Positions 32,975 to 44,670 of a stretch of 64,000 bases of DNA are shown here, in pieces. Source of the stretch: Allium sativum (lineage: Eukaryota; Streptophyta; Magnoliopsida; Asparagales; Amaryllidaceae); the NCBI GenBank assembly GCA_030737875.1, contig CM060915.1:901906177-901970176 (forward strand), written 5' to 3'. Position numbers and translations under genes: made by a program. Position 1 is the stretch's first letter; every line of letters starts with the position of its first letter. Below the pieces are notes generated by a model. That model was not told the origin of the DNA and made no database searches. It worked only from the letters and a program-made list of their open reading frames with translations.

Positions 32975-34348
32975 ATGGCCGATAATTTTGCCATTCTGGA
33001 GGGCGTACCAGTACCTATTTGGTTTAGAAGGTACATGGAGGCAAGGGCGAATGAAGCCGGCCCCACGAACATTCTTCCTCCTCCCGCAGCTGAGGTTCCT
33101 CCTCCTCCTCCTCAGCATCCGCAAGCAGATTTCGCGAAGATTTGCAAGGACTTTAAGGCGATGGGTGGCAAGAATTTTGTTAGGACGGAGACTTTTGTCG
33201 AGGCAAGGAACTAGTTGAAGGAAACTGAAGACCTCTTTGCTATCTTTGATGTAGAGGATCGTAGGAAAGTTCTGTTGGCGGTATGGTTATTGAAAGAGGA
33301 AGCTGCATATTGGTGGGTAGTCACCACCACTACTAGGCCAATTGAGACTTGGGATGACTTTAGGAGAAGGTTTGGACTGAGGTTTCTATCATCGACAGAG
33401 GAGAACCTTCAAATGGAAAGGTTCCTATCACTAAAGCAAGGGGACAAGAACATTAGGGAATACGTGGATAAGTTTAATCAACTTGCTCAATTCGGTCTAG
33501 ACTTGGTTAACACAGCTCAGAACAAGGCCCTACACTTTGCTCTAGGATTGAATGAGCCATTTCACGGTTTGGCCATGTCTCATATACCCATGGGGGTGAC
33601 CTTCGAGAGTCTGGTAAGTATGGCCCTGCTTCAAGAGGAAGATAAGAGTGGCAAGAAGGAGGTCAAGGCTAATGAGTCTCGAGGCAAGAAGGAAGATGCC
33701 GAGAAAGGAGGCAAGAACAACAACAACAAGGCAAAGAAGACAAGGAAACGCAACTTCTGTGATATCAATGGACACATAGCCAAAGATTGTAGGAAGAAGA
33801 AGAGGAAGTTGGGAGAATGATTTCATTGCGGAAAGTCTGGACACTTCAGTAAGGATTGCCCAAGGAAGCAAGGACAGGGGCAAGGACAGACTCAGCGAGC
33901 AGGACCTTCTGGAGGGCAGATGCATGCTCTCAACACTGCTCCAGTTCCGGACCGAGGTAGTATTTATGTAGAAAGCCTTGTTTACATTTCTGGTTTTCCT
34001 GTTCGAACTTTATTTGATTCTGGCGCATTGCATACCTTTATTTCTTCTGATATTGTTGAAAGTTTGCACCTAAGTACTAGTCTAGTTGAGGATCCCGTTA
34101 GTGTTTCAAATCCAATTGGGGGTTCCGCCCATCTATCTATGATTTGTATGGATTGGAGGATTTCTATCTTGACCGTAGAATTCACATGTAATGCTTATGT
34201 TCTCGGGTTCATGGGATACGGGTTGATTGTGGGCATGGATTGGTTGTCCAGTTATGGAGCCATTCTCGATCGTGAGCATAGGGTAGTGAGGCTTATGACT
34301 CGCCTTGGCAATACCCTAGAGATTTCTTGTAACCCTCTGGATCCTTAG
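32975..34348 (+). pseudogene. gag: Element D gag and protease
   Basis: One frame of 458 codons from ATG 32975 (MADNFAILEGVPVPIWFRRY) to the stop at 34346-34348, with two internal stops: TAG 33212-33214 (EARN-stop-LKETEDLF, likely a former Trp codon) and TGA 33818-33820 at the first Cys of the second zinc knuckle. The gag core spans about residues 60-220 (AVWLLKEEAAYWW, TWDDFRRRFGLRF). Two knuckles follow (FCDINGHIAKDC and FHCGKSGHFSKDC). Protease has DSGALHTFISS and the distal LGFMGYGLIVGMDWLSSYGA. The reading ends at NPLDP-stop exactly where sequence joins the truncated LTR, so reverse transcriptase, RNase H and integrase are missing. Confidence 0.9.
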
Positions 34349-34664
34349 CTTGCTTTTTGGATAGCTCATGTATGGTTTGGACTTGAGCTCGCTATGGCTT
34401 TACCACGTCTATTTTGGGGAAAGTTTACTTTATGTTATTTCCAGTTTATGTTTCTAGACTTGTAGTAGTTGGAAAATAATGACTTAGTACTTTTGATGTA
34501 AGTTGACTATGGTTTTGAAATAGTAGTTTTATCCGCTGCTTTACTTACTCTGTTTTAATTATATGTTATGTCTTGTGATATCTTTATGCATGTTTACCTT
34601 GTCCAACACCCCTCCAAAGCTAGTGTACTTGCAAGGGTGACCCTGGCGGAGGTGGGGTGTTACA
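34345..34664 (+). repeat. Element D truncated 3' LTR (last ~320 bp)
   Basis: It aligns with 32460-32785. The junction with protease lies in GGATCCTTAGCTTGC, which resembles the LTR sequence GGATCTTTGGCTTGC (32456-32470), so microhomology is present at the breakpoint. Confidence 0.88.
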
Positions 34665-34852
34665 CAGTGTCTTTTCTAATACAATTCGATGTGACCAACC
34701 ACTCGACAATATCTGGTATGCACTGCCTCGAGATCCTTCTTCAAATTGACATTTTGTCTAACAAAATACAAAAAGTATGTTTCCTTTTAAGCACCACTTA
34801 TGCATTCCCTGAGTCGTTTATCAACCATAATTCGGCATGCATGTCAAAATTT

Positions 34853-34972
34853 CACTACTACAAATCTATGTTTTTCTGTCGCATGTTTCACGTCGCTATG
34901 GCGTCTCTAAATTTTTTCGTGATGCCATAGCAACGTCAAATGCGCAGTAGAAAAACGAGTGTCACTAAGTAT
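34853..34972 (+). mobile_element. CACTA element terminus (left part)
   Basis: It starts CACTACTACAAATC, the terminal motif of CACTA (En/Spm) transposons, preceded by TTT. Within 120 bp a long inverted repeat (CGTCGCTATGGCGTC against GATGCCATAGCAACG) fits CACTA subterminal repeats. It is interrupted at 34972 by C1 and resumes at 46071. Confidence 0.7.
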
Positions 34973-35331
34973 TGTGACACCCCACGTCCGTTAATGTCAC
35001 TCACTAAGGGAATGCATTAAGTTTCGTGAAGCACTATAGGTAAACAGACACAGAATAATTACAAGACATATATAAATAAGGCAGCTGCAGAAAATTTAAT
35101 CTTTTATTTCAAACATAAGTCATAATACCATGGTACACAATTTCATAAGTCACAAAAACCATTACAATAAAATAACTTCTGTCTTGCACCATCAGAGTAC
35201 ATAAGTAAATAAAAAGCATCATTCCCTCAATTAAAATAGTTAAGCCATAATAGAGACAAGAATTTGAGCTATACATTAGAAGTAGCTCCAAGAAAGATGT
35301 TATTTGATTCCTGATTAAGTCTGAGTGTTTC

Positions 35332-35410
35332 CTCCCTGAGAACCTGGGGGGAAACGGAAGAAAGAAGGAGAAACAACAGGGTCAAACATAAAGTCTGGCG
35401 AGTCTAGTTA
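35332..35410 (-). promoter_or_regulatory. Acceptor-like block in C1 3' LTR
   Basis: On the minus strand: GGCGAGTC-type lead removed, a pyrimidine-rich run ending CCCCCC, then AGGTTCTCAGG. Counterpart of 32354-32440 in D. Confidence 0.45.
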
Positions 35411-36357
35411 CTTTTAACCAGTAGATAAATAAAAGAAACATGATAGGCATATAAAATGGATAAGAGAGATCACTACATAAATGGCGTGTGTGACAAGGTA
35501 AGCAAGATAAGGTGTATGTGCCTCACTGATGATTACCATGCATTATTACTAGTATAACTAAAATTAGATGATCCCTTCCACTATGAGTTGGTAGGCTTAG
35601 GTCATACGTCCAAGTATACCCTTACCGCTACCCTAATCGATTGGTTCCCTACCCTCTAGATATCCTGTGCTGGCCCCACAGCAGGAGGTATCACTTCCTA
35701 AAGTGGCAACTTATAGTGTGCGCAACCATATCTACCGGTGTCACGGTCGTCTTAGCCCCCTCTGCTCGGCCCATGCACGCACATGTCCCCGGTCGGTTTG
35801 CACCGCCCACGACATCCGCCTCGTTTGGATCTCTTACAATCAATCAGTAAGCATGCCCCTTCTCCGCCTAGTACGGAGTTCTTTACTTGATACCAACTCC
35901 GAGTTTCTGACTGAAATGAGTCCCACACAACATGATACAGGCTCTCCCCTTTGTCTTGTATCCCCACTAGGTTTTCCACTGACTATGTATAACCTTTGGT
36001 GTCTTTAATTACATAGCCCTATGCCAGTTATGCTTACCCCAAAGGATGTCTTTAATTACATTACTTCATTACATTATCTATCGGTTATGTATACCCCTAG
36101 GTGTTTTTAATAACATAACCCTATTACATTATCTACCGGTTATGTATACCACTCTTTAATTACCTAACCTTATTGGGTTAAGTTCGTGGGCCCATATGTA
36201 AATATTACCCGCTCCCTCTAATTTACTTAACTCACCCACTACCCATCCAATTTTACTTAACCATAACTTGAGTTCATAGTCATACAATCTTTATGGATTA
36301 AATTAGGTTAAGTAGTCCAGTTCTTTACCATGTCCGTTTATGGTTTCATAATGGGCT

Positions 36358-36570
36358 AGACCTCCCACATTAGGCCTACAACGTGTGGATGCTGGATATG
36401 CCAGTCGGGTCTGCGCAGTCTTATTCCACATTTGGGCCTAACCTCGTGTCTTATCCCGATTCGTATTTGCGTACTTAGGCCTCCCACATTAGGTTCAAAA
36501 TTAGTGGTTATTGGATATACCGGTCGGGTCCGGGCAAACTTCCACCACTAATGGAACCTAACCTCGTGTC
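36358..36570 (-). repeat. Two covarying hairpin units in C1 3' LTR
   Basis: Unit 1 pairs TTAGGCC (36370) with GGCCTAA (36435). Unit 2 pairs TTAGGTTC (36489) with GAACCTAA (36554) and ATTAGTGGT (36500) with ACCACTAAT (36544). The apex holds CGGTCGGGTCCGGGCA. Each unit is followed by CCTCGTGTC. Confidence 0.75.
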
Positions 36571-37599
36571 ATAAGTACAATTTACAATTCCTAATTGTAA
36601 ATTACTAAACATTCCAAATTAATCCAAATCTACCTATGTCATTATAGGTAACTATTTCTATGTTTTCCCCATTTGAATTACATGTCCCATTTCGTACAAA
36701 TATTACATAAATTATGCCAATTATAATCTCTTTTCCCCCGTTTCCTCTCTAACGTATTCGTACGCATTTTGGTAGCATCTAGGCTATAAAGTAGCCTAGC
36801 TCCAACAATGAAAACCGAATATGACGAAGGTGATAGTTTCAATATATCTTGGCATAAACATAAATATAAACTGGTATGATAACAAGGTGAATGGTCATGT
36901 AATCATCATAGCAAGGTAGGCATAAAAATGATGAACCTGTAGCAACGATGACGTCAACGCAACATAATGAGATCTAAATTAACCATAAGGTGTCTAATTA
37001 TTTAGATCTAGCATAGTTAGCATGACATAGTAACAAGTTTAGGTCTAAGGATGGATTCACATGTCAAGTTTACAACATATCTCCATAAATCACAATATGA
37101 CAGGTGAAAGGTGATTAACATAAAGACCTAGATCAAAGTAATGTTACAACTGTCCAAATTAATAAATGTACATCCACCATAACATGGCTACAAGTCAAGA
37201 TCCATATAAGCTACATAGTCGAATAACCACAATTTTATCAGATTTAGGAAAATAGATCTGTCATGACATTGTATAGGATTTCACATTAACACAGAATCAT
37301 ATTTTACGACATATCCAATTCATAGTCTTTCGAAATATACTTTTATTTGTCTAAATCTAAAAACAACCAGAACTTAGAGCGTTAGGTTTAGAGAATTAAG
37401 AAAGAACAAATCTAGAATTTCTGAACTGGATTTGCAAAATATGTTGTTGTAGAAGACGGTTCAGTTTGCACTCCAGCATATGGCCTCCATGATTTCCAAT
37501 GAAGAAAATATGAGCAATAGGACACGTATATATAGTGGCCAGACCCCTTGAAACTGAGTGCCACGTCAGCCCTAGGGGTGTTGACACCCCTGTGGGTGG

Positions 37600-37637
37600 G
37601 TCGACCCCTAGGTCGACACCCCTCTGGGGAGGTCGAC
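37600..37637. promoter_or_regulatory. GTCGAC cluster in C1 3' LTR
   Basis: Three GTCGAC palindromes (37600, 37612, 37632), upstream of the minus-strand TATATATA at 37529-37536. Confidence 0.5.
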
Positions 37638-37933
37638 CGCCTAGAGTAGGAATTTTGCCGCTCAGACGAATTTTTCGAATTTGAATCCTCTGGATAGAAT
37701 TCTGACTCACCTCTGATTCATGCGTATATATAAAATATATTTGTGCATACACAAACATAAAACCCTCATAACTTCTCCATACTGTGTCCGTTTTACACAA
37801 ACCAAATGTCTATCCTCACCAAAATTTTGAGACGGTCGCAATGGTGCAGCCCGTTTCCTCTAATTCTGAATATTAAATTAATTATTATTTAATTTATCCT
37901 TTTTTAGTGTTGGTACAAATTCGGGGTGTTACA

Positions 37934-37945
37934 TTCTCCTACTCA
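37934..37945 (-). other. C1 polypurine tract
   Basis: The minus strand reads TGAGTAGGAGAA directly before the 3' LTR start. Confidence 0.6.
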
Positions 37946-38544
37946 AAGGATTTCACCCCGAAATCTCTAAGCTGAGAAGAATGCATATCCTACCATCCAT
38001 CATCCATCTGCTCATCCTCCAATCACTGGCATCCATTGTCCTTTAGGATTTCTAATGCTTATATGAATATATGTGAAGGTGTGCGTATATGTCCCAACAC
38101 TAATGTAAAGATCAGGCGGTCTACTGATTCAGTTGACCTCCTTAATGCAATGTATTTTAGTGCCATGAATCCAATATGTACGCAAATAAACCTATCATAT
38201 CATATAAATTCTGTATGTGTTCACATTCGTTCGTCCAAATGCAACATCCATATGCTAACTCATCCATTTCCATTCATAAAAGAAAAGAAAATGCACACAC
38301 ATCCATATGCAGTATGAGAGTGATTGAGCCGATCTTAGTGCCTAACGTGTGTGTGTATATGCGTCCACAGGCAACCACTAGAAAACACTTGCATCCACTT
38401 GCATCCATCAAACATAACATGTTTTAAAAACATGTTTACATCCATATGATTCCTATCTAAAGGTCGAAAATATGATGGATAAGATATATTCTATTGATAG
38501 AAACAAGCACTGATAAAACTTAGAAAAGGAGTTGAGAACATACC

Positions 38545-38925
38545 CACGAAAAGAAAAAGGTATGAAGCACGAATCTTGTCTTCGGTCTCCCAAGTCGCAT
38601 CTTCTTGGTTATCTCCCCATTGAACCTTTAGCAACTTGATCTCCTTATTACGCAGCTTCTTGACTTCTGACCCAAGAATACGGGTAGGGATTCATTTGAC
38701 TGTCGCCTCCCGTTCCACATCGAATTCTTCCGACATGCTTGGCTCAACAACTTCTGCGGTGCCATGTAGGCACTTCCGTAGATGAGAAACATGGAAAATG
38801 TCATGAACACTGGATAGATTTTCTGGGAGCTTTAATCTATAGGCCATTTGGCCAATCCTCTCGGTTATGAGGAATGGTCCCACAATCCTAGGTGCTAACT
38901 TCCCTACAGATACGAAGCGAACCAC
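38545..38925 (-). pseudogene. pol: C1 integrase C-terminus and chromodomain
   Basis: Chromodomains on integrases bind modified histones and steer insertion. The minus strand at 38692-38925 gives the family segment GKLAPRIVGPFLITERIG, then LPENLSSVHDIFHVSHLRKC, which precedes the chromodomain. The domain itself is read below a frame change at about 38690: KLRNKEIKLLKVQWGDNQ, then EDATWETEDKIRASYLFLF. This matches the VKW...EATWE..D.I...YP.LF pattern of Tekay/Del-type domains. The frameshift separates it from integrase. Confidence 0.85.
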
Positions 38926-39930
38926 ATTCCTCAGAGGTGATACTTTGATAAATACTAAGTCTGCACTTCGAATTCGATGTCACTCCTTCTCTTGTTTGCA
39001 TAGGACTTCTGCCTATCTTGAGCTATCTTCATCCACTGTCGAATAAGGTCAATCTTTTCGGATGTTTCTCTAATCATATCTTGTCCAAGTAATAATCTTT
39101 TTGTAGATTCCCACCAACAAATTGGCAATCTACAGGGTCGTCCATACAATGCTTCGAAGGGTTCCATGCCGATGCTAGCGTGAAAACTATTATTATAGGC
39201 AAATTCTACTAAAGGAAGATACTCTTCCCAAGTCCCTCCGAAGTCTAAAATACAAAGCCTTAAAAAATCTTCTAGAATCTTATTCGCCCACTTCGTTTGC
39301 CCATCAGTATGAGGATGATAAGCGGTGCTTAAACACAATTGTGTACCTAATGCTTCTTGCATGCTCCTCCAAAATTCCCTAGTAAAGATGGGGTCACGAT
39401 CGCTTATGATGCTGGACTCCGTGAAGACGAATTATCTCGTGGACATAAATTGCTGCCAACAATGATGTTGTTCTCTTACTTTTAACTAGAATAAAGTGAG
39501 CGCTCTTAGTGAGTCTATCCACTATCTCCCAAATACAGGTATTACCTTTCTTCGATCTAGGCAAACCATCTGTGAAATCCATATAGACGCTCTCTAATTT
39601 CCACTGCGGAACCTCCAATGGATGAAGTAATCCACCGGGCTTCTTTTGCTCATCTTTGACTAGCAGGCAAACTAAACATTGAGAAACAAATTAAGCCACA
39701 TCCTTCTTCATCCCAACCCAAAAGAAAACCCTTTTCATATCCCTGTACATTTTATCACCGCCTGGATGAATGGTCATCTTAGAATGGTGGGCTTCTTCTA
39801 GGACTGCCTTTATCAAGCTTCCAGTTTGTGGAACACAAAACCTTCCATCTCGTTGCAACCACCCCTTTTTATCTATGGCATACCTACTGAGGTGACTAGA
39901 AGCCTCCCCTCTTCTGAGCTTATCCATGAT
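38926..39930 (-). pseudogene. pol: C1 integrase core
   Basis: Starts with the zinc-binding N-terminal domain (39691-39927: LIKAVLEEAHHSKMTIHPGG). The core has DFTDGLPRS (39394-39618), SIISDRDPIFTREFW (about 39365-39420, another frame) and AYHPHTDGQTKWANKILEDF (38955-39362). The third catalytic residue, Glu in the usual TERxN, is Lys here (TKWAN). With the two frame changes, the enzyme is inactive. The rest (WEEYLPLVEFAYNNSFHASI) is typical Gypsy integrase. Confidence 0.9.
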
Positions 39931-40753
39931 GTCTATAATCTGTTAGTCACCTTGTTGTGAAGCTCCTATCTGATCCACAAGAGTCGGTCGTATCTACAAG
40001 GATGCAAATAAATCAGACAAAACTTTGATGGAGGGTCTAAAATCAAAAGCTGATATGAACTCCAAGTTTTTTCTTTCCACAAACAGAGGACTCAGGGATA
40101 CCCTCTGCCTACTTAGTGCGTCTGCCACCACATTACCCTTGCTAGGGGTATAAGCAATTTCAAAATCATATGAAGCTAAGAACTTCATCTACCATTGTTG
40201 ACTTAAGTTGAGATCCTTCTATGAGAACAGATACTTGAGGGATTTATGATCGGTGTATAACTCGAACTTTTATCCAAGAAAATAATGACACCACGCCTTT
40301 AACGCGAATACTATGGCAGCTAGCTCTAGATCGTGGGTGGGGGTAGTTCTTCTCATGAACTCTTAACTGTCTACCCCCATAACATATTACTTTCCCTTCT
40401 TGCATCAAAACCGCATCAAGCCCTGTACCGCACGCATCAATGTTAACAGTAAACACTTTACTCCCATCGGGCAAGGTCAAGACTGGGGCTGTTGTCAGAG
40501 CCCTATTTAGTCATTTGAAAGCAACGTAACATTCTATGTCCCATGAAAATGCCAAATTCTTCTTTGATAGCCTGGTGAAAGGGGCCGATATCTTCACGAA
40601 GTCATTAATGAACTTCCTATAATAACCTGCCAACCCAAGAAAGCTTTTCACCTTGGTTGCATTTTTAGGAATATGCCAATATTGCACTACAACTACCTTG
40701 GCGGGATCTACAGCTATCCCTTCTTTGGAGACTACATGCCCTAAAAATCTCAC
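39931..40753 (-). pseudogene. pol: C1 RT thumb and RNase H
   Basis: 40511-40753 encodes the RT connection ([36 protein letters not shown]). 40244-40480 holds RNase H start VFTVNIDACGTGLDAVLMQ. The normal Ser/Ala of TDAS is Cys here but the Asp is kept. 39994-40188 ends with FEIAYTPSKGNVVADALSR, which holds the last RNase H residues. Stops and at least one frame change separate the three. Confidence 0.88.
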
Positions 40754-40816
40754 CTCCTTTCTCCAGAAATGGAATTTGGAGAACTTTGCTTTTAGTTGAT
40801 GGTCACGGAGAGTTTT

Positions 40817-41530
40817 CTAAACTTCTCCCAAATGCTGGGCATGCTCTTCTTCACTCTCGGAGAAGATCCAAATATCATCAACGAAGACTACGACGAATTT
40901 GTTTAGAAACTCCCGAAACACCCTACAAAACAAATCAACAAAATAGGAGAGTGAATTTTTCAACCCAAAAGGCATAACTAGCCATTCAAAGAAACCGTCT
41001 GGAGTTCTGAAAGCAGTCTTATCTATGCTGCCCTCAGCCACCCTCAACTGATGGAACCCCGTAGCCAAGTCCAATTGAGAAAATACCATGGCACCAACAA
41101 ACTGATTAAGTAAATCATCAATCCTCGGAAGCGGGTGCATATTCTTCTTGGTGAACTTATTTAACTCTCTATAGTCAACACACAAACGAAGCGAACCATC
41201 CGCTTTAGTTGCAAATACTATTGGAGCACCCCACTGAGATATGCTTCGTCTAATAAAACCTTTTCCAAGTAGCTTCCTTACTTGCTTACTCAACTCCCTC
41301 CATTCTCTTGGAGCCATGTGGCGCACTAGTAATGCAACTGAATTTGCATTGTCCACCAGATATATGCGCAAGTCGATCTCACACCTTGGAGGTAAACCCC
41401 GTACCTCATCAAAAACATCGGGATAATCTCGGACCACTGGAACAGATTGCAAATCATCTATGGATGCATCTAAAGACTCTAGAAAGCTAAGCATAACAGA
41501 CCCTTGGGGGTCACAAGAAACTTCGAGGGT
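40817..41530 (-). pseudogene. pol: C1 reverse transcriptase
   Basis: A single open frame at 40817-41644 (275 residues) covers the end of protease and most of RT. Residues 145-165 read KADGSLRLCVDYRELNKFT and 188-200 [13 protein letters not shown]. The catalytic box FVDD is at 254-257, so both active-site Asp residues are kept. PFGLKNSLSYF replaces the usual [11 protein letters not shown]. The frame stops before the thumb. Of the C1 domains this one is best preserved. Confidence 0.92.
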
Positions 41531-41923
41531 CTTTCCATGACAAGTCAGGAGTCTAACAACCCTCCTCTCACAATCCAGAATGGCCCCATACGTGGCAAGC
41601 CAGTCCATTCCTAGAATCAACCCATAGCCCATAAACCCAAGCATATACGCGTCACATTAAAAGTCGACGCCTAACACAGATATTTTCAAACCCCTACAAA
41701 TCATCGATAAATGAGCCGAACCACCAATGGGGTTTGAAACAATTATGGGATATACAACCATACTAGTAACTAAGTGCAGAGATTCAACCACAGAACTAGA
41801 TATAAACGAGTATGGAGCACCAGAATCAAAAAGTGCTGTAACTGGATGGTTTGAAAGAGAAATTAAATTTTCTATGGAAATTTTTCTACCTTTTTTAGAA
41901 GCACTGATCGCGAGAGCATGCAC
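41531..41923 (-). pseudogene. pol: C1 protease
   Basis: The aspartic protease starts after the gag knuckles. The catalytic triad is DSG in TALFDSGAPYSFISSSVV (41657-41923). After TAA at 41657-41659 the same frame continues LGFMGYGLILGMDWLATYG, the distal protease motif. The protein is one frame off from gag. Confidence 0.87.
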
Positions 41924-41929
41924 CTGCCC

Positions 41930-42885
41930 TCCAGAAGTCCCTGCTCTTTGACCTTGTCCCTGCGATCCCTATTTCTTCGGGCACTCTTTAGAGAAGTGTC
42001 TGACCTCTCCACAATTAAAGCAATTGGCCTCCCTTCTCTTACAATCTTTGATCAGGCGACCCTCCTTTCCATAGTTGTGACATTTTCTCTTATTCTTTCT
42101 TTATCATCTTTCCCTCCTTTCTTCTGCTGTTGCTGCTGCTGTTGCTGTTGTTGCTGCCCCTTCTTATTCTGCGATATCCCCTTAGCTTTTGTTTCATTCT
42201 TTTCTCCTTTGTCCTCCGCATGCATTAGGGCCATATCAACAAACTTTTCAAAGGTGGCCCCTATTGGAATATGGGACATAGCTAAACCATGCAGATGCTC
42301 ATTCAGCTTTTTAGCAAACTACAAAGCCCTTTTGTGCGGTATGTCTACCAACTCTAACCCTAACCTTGCTAGCTGGTTGAACTTGTTCACATACTCCTTC
42401 ACAGTCAAATTTCCTTGTTTGAGAGTTAAGAACCTCTCCATCTGTATCCTTCTCTCAGCTTAGGAAAGAAATTTCATTTCGAACCTCTATCTAAAATCTT
42501 CCTATGTTTCCCCCGGACATCCAGCTTGGGTGATTTCCCGCCAGAATGATGCTTCGTCCTTTAACTGCCAAGCAACTAACTAGATCTTTCTTCGGTCCTC
42601 CGCTTCAAAGATTATGAATAAGTCCTCTGTCTCCTTAAGCCAATTTCGAGCTTCTACGAATGTCTCATTCCCATGGAATGGCCTTCTTCCCATAGCCCAG
42701 AAGTCTTTGTAGATCTTGTCAAAGTTGTCAGCTTTTGGAGGGGGGAGGAGGAGGAATGACTGGTGCAGCTGGGGAGGAATGTTTTTTTGGCCTTCGGCAG
42801 GCACTGTGGCCTCCAAATACCTATAAAACCATCCGGGTATTATGACGCCCTCTGGGATATTAGGGATGTTTTGTTCCCCAGACAT
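41930..42885 (-). pseudogene. gag: C1 gag
   Basis: ATG at 42885 starts MSGEQNIPNIPEGVIIPGWF, about 180 bp from the 5' LTR. The gag core reads ARNWLKETEDLFIIFEAEDR then, past several stops, QMERFLTLKQGNLTVKEYV. 42052-42279 carries LAMSHIPIGATFEKFVDMAL. A run of 11 Gln (42124-42156) precedes two zinc knuckles: CHNYGKEGRLIKDC (His replaced by Arg) and CFNCGEVRHFSKEC (41981-42022). It is clearly homologous to element D gag (both have LKETEDLF and LAMSHIP). Confidence 0.9.
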
Positions 42886-43046
42886 GCTAAAAACGGGAAA
42901 AGGAAGAAATTTCGATAAAGGACCGAAGGATACTACATATGGCTTTTTAGGGAATGCTTTTCAAAATAAACCTTTCTTTTGAAAATGATTTTCTTTTAAA
43001 ACCTTTTTCAAAATAATTTCCAAAAACTTTTATCTAATCCAGTAAC

Positions 43047-43063
43047 CTTCAGCTCTAATACCA
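43047..43063 (-). other. C1 primer-binding site (iMet tRNA)
   Basis: The minus strand reads TGGTATTAGAGCTGAAG, two bases from the 5' LTR. Same T variant as element D. Confidence 0.85.
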
Positions 43064-44452
43064 AGTGTGGCACGCCATGTCCGCTAATGTCACTCACTAA
43101 GGGATTGCATTAAGTTTCATGAAGCGGTATAGGTAAACAGACACAGAATAATTACAAGACAGTTATAAATAAGGTAGCAGCGGAAAATTTAAAATTTTAT
43201 TTCAAACATAAGTCATAATACTGTGGTCCACAATTTCATAAGTCACAAAAATCATTACAATAAAATAACTTCTGTCTTGCACCATTAAAGTACATAAGTA
43301 AAGAAAAAGCATCATTCCCCCAATTAAAAGAGTTAAGCCATAGTAGAGACAAAAACTTGAGCCATACTTACGAAGTAGCTCCTAGCAAGATGATATCTGA
43401 TTACTGATTAAGTCTGAGTGTTTCCTTCCTGAGAACCTGGGGGGAAACAGAAGAAAGGAGAAACAACAGGGTCAAACATAAAGTTTGGCGAGTCTAGTTA
43501 CTTTTAGCCAGTAGATAAATAAAAGAAACAAGATAGGCATATAAATTGGATAAGAGAGATCACAACATAAATGGCATGTGCGACAAGGTAAGCAAGATAA
43601 GGTGTATGTGCCCCACTGATGATTACCATGCATTATTACTAGTATAACTAAAATGAGATGATCTCTTCCACTACGAGTTGGTAGGCTTAGGTCATACGTC
43701 CAAGTATACCCTAACAACTACCCTAATCGATCGGCTCCCAACCCTGTAGATATCCTGTGCTGGCCCCACAATAGGAGGTATCACTTCCTAAATTAGCAAC
43801 CCATGGTGTGCACAACCATATATACTGGTGTCACGGCCGTCTTAGCCCCCTCTGCCTGGCCCATGCATGCACATGTCCCCGGTCGGTTTGCGCCGCCCAC
43901 ACCATCCGCTTCGTTTGGATATCTTACAATCAATCACTAGGCGTGCCCCTTATCCGCCTAGTACAAAGTTCTTTACTTGATACCAATTCCGGGTTACTAA
44001 CTGAAATGGGTCCCACACAACATAATACAAGCTCTCCCCCTTGTCTTATATCCCCACTAGGTTTTCCACTGACTATGTATACACTTAGGTGTCTTTAATT
44101 ACATAGCCCTATACCAGTTATGCTTACCCTAAAGGATGTCTTTAATTACATAACTTCATTACATTATCTATCAGTTATGTATACGACTAGGTGTCTTTAA
44201 TACATAGCCCTATTACATTATCTTCCGGTTAAGTATACCATTAGGTGTCTTTAATTACATAACTTATTGGGTTAAGTTCGTGGGCCTATATGTAAATATT
44301 ACCGGCTCCCTCTAATTTACTTAACCCACCCACTACCCATCCAATTTTACTTAACCCTAACTTAAGTTCATAGTCATACAATCTTTATGGGTTAAATTAG
44401 GTTAAGTAGTCCAGTTCTTTACCATGTCCATTTATGGTTTCATAATGGGCTA

Positions 44453-44670
44453 GACCTCCCACATTAGGCCTACAACGTGTGGATGCTGGATATATTGGTC
44501 GGGTCCGGGCAGTCTTATTCCATAGTTGGGCCTAACCTCGTGTCTTAGCCTTATTCGTATTTGCGTACTTAGACCTCCCTCATTTGGTTCAACACTAGTG
44601 GCTGCTAGATATGCCGGTCGGGTCCGGGCAGACTTCCACCACTAACGTAACATAACCTCGTGTCATAAGT
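44453..44670 (-). repeat. Two hairpin units in C1 5' LTR
   Basis: Unit 1 keeps TTAGGCC with GGCCTAA. Unit 2 has lost outer pairing (TTTGGTTC opposite GTAACATAA) but keeps the inner helix ACTAGTGG with CCACCACTA and the apex CCGGTCGGGTCCGGGCAG. Confidence 0.65.

Larger units (their letters stand above)
29724..34664 (+). mobile_element. Element D: pol-deleted chromovirus-type Gypsy
   Basis: A 4941-bp plus-strand element with a perfect 5-bp target duplication CAGTG (29719-29723 and 34665-34669). The 5' LTR is full length (29724-32785, 3062 bp, TGTAACAACCC...GGGTGTTACA). Then come a primer-binding site, gag and protease, and only the last ~320 bp of the 3' LTR (34345-34664). Because the outer ends and duplication are intact, pol and about 2.7 kb of the 3' LTR were probably lost by an internal deletion after insertion. 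The gag and protease closely resemble those of C1. Confidence 0.92.
34973..37933 (-). repeat. C1 3' LTR (2961 bp)
   Basis: Starts TGTGACACCCC and ends GGGTGTTACA on the plus strand. About 90-93% identical by eye to the other LTR over the first 250 bp. Contains the acceptor-like block (35332-35410), hairpin units (36358-36570), a TATATATA box (37529-37536) and a GTCGAC cluster (37600-37637). Confidence 0.9.

Noticed and set aside
35641..36008. 69- and 113-codon frames, with similar ones at 43808-44098, 51822-52055 and 58984-59217
   Set aside because: They recur because the LTRs are repeated; they oppose the element's sense and have no domain.
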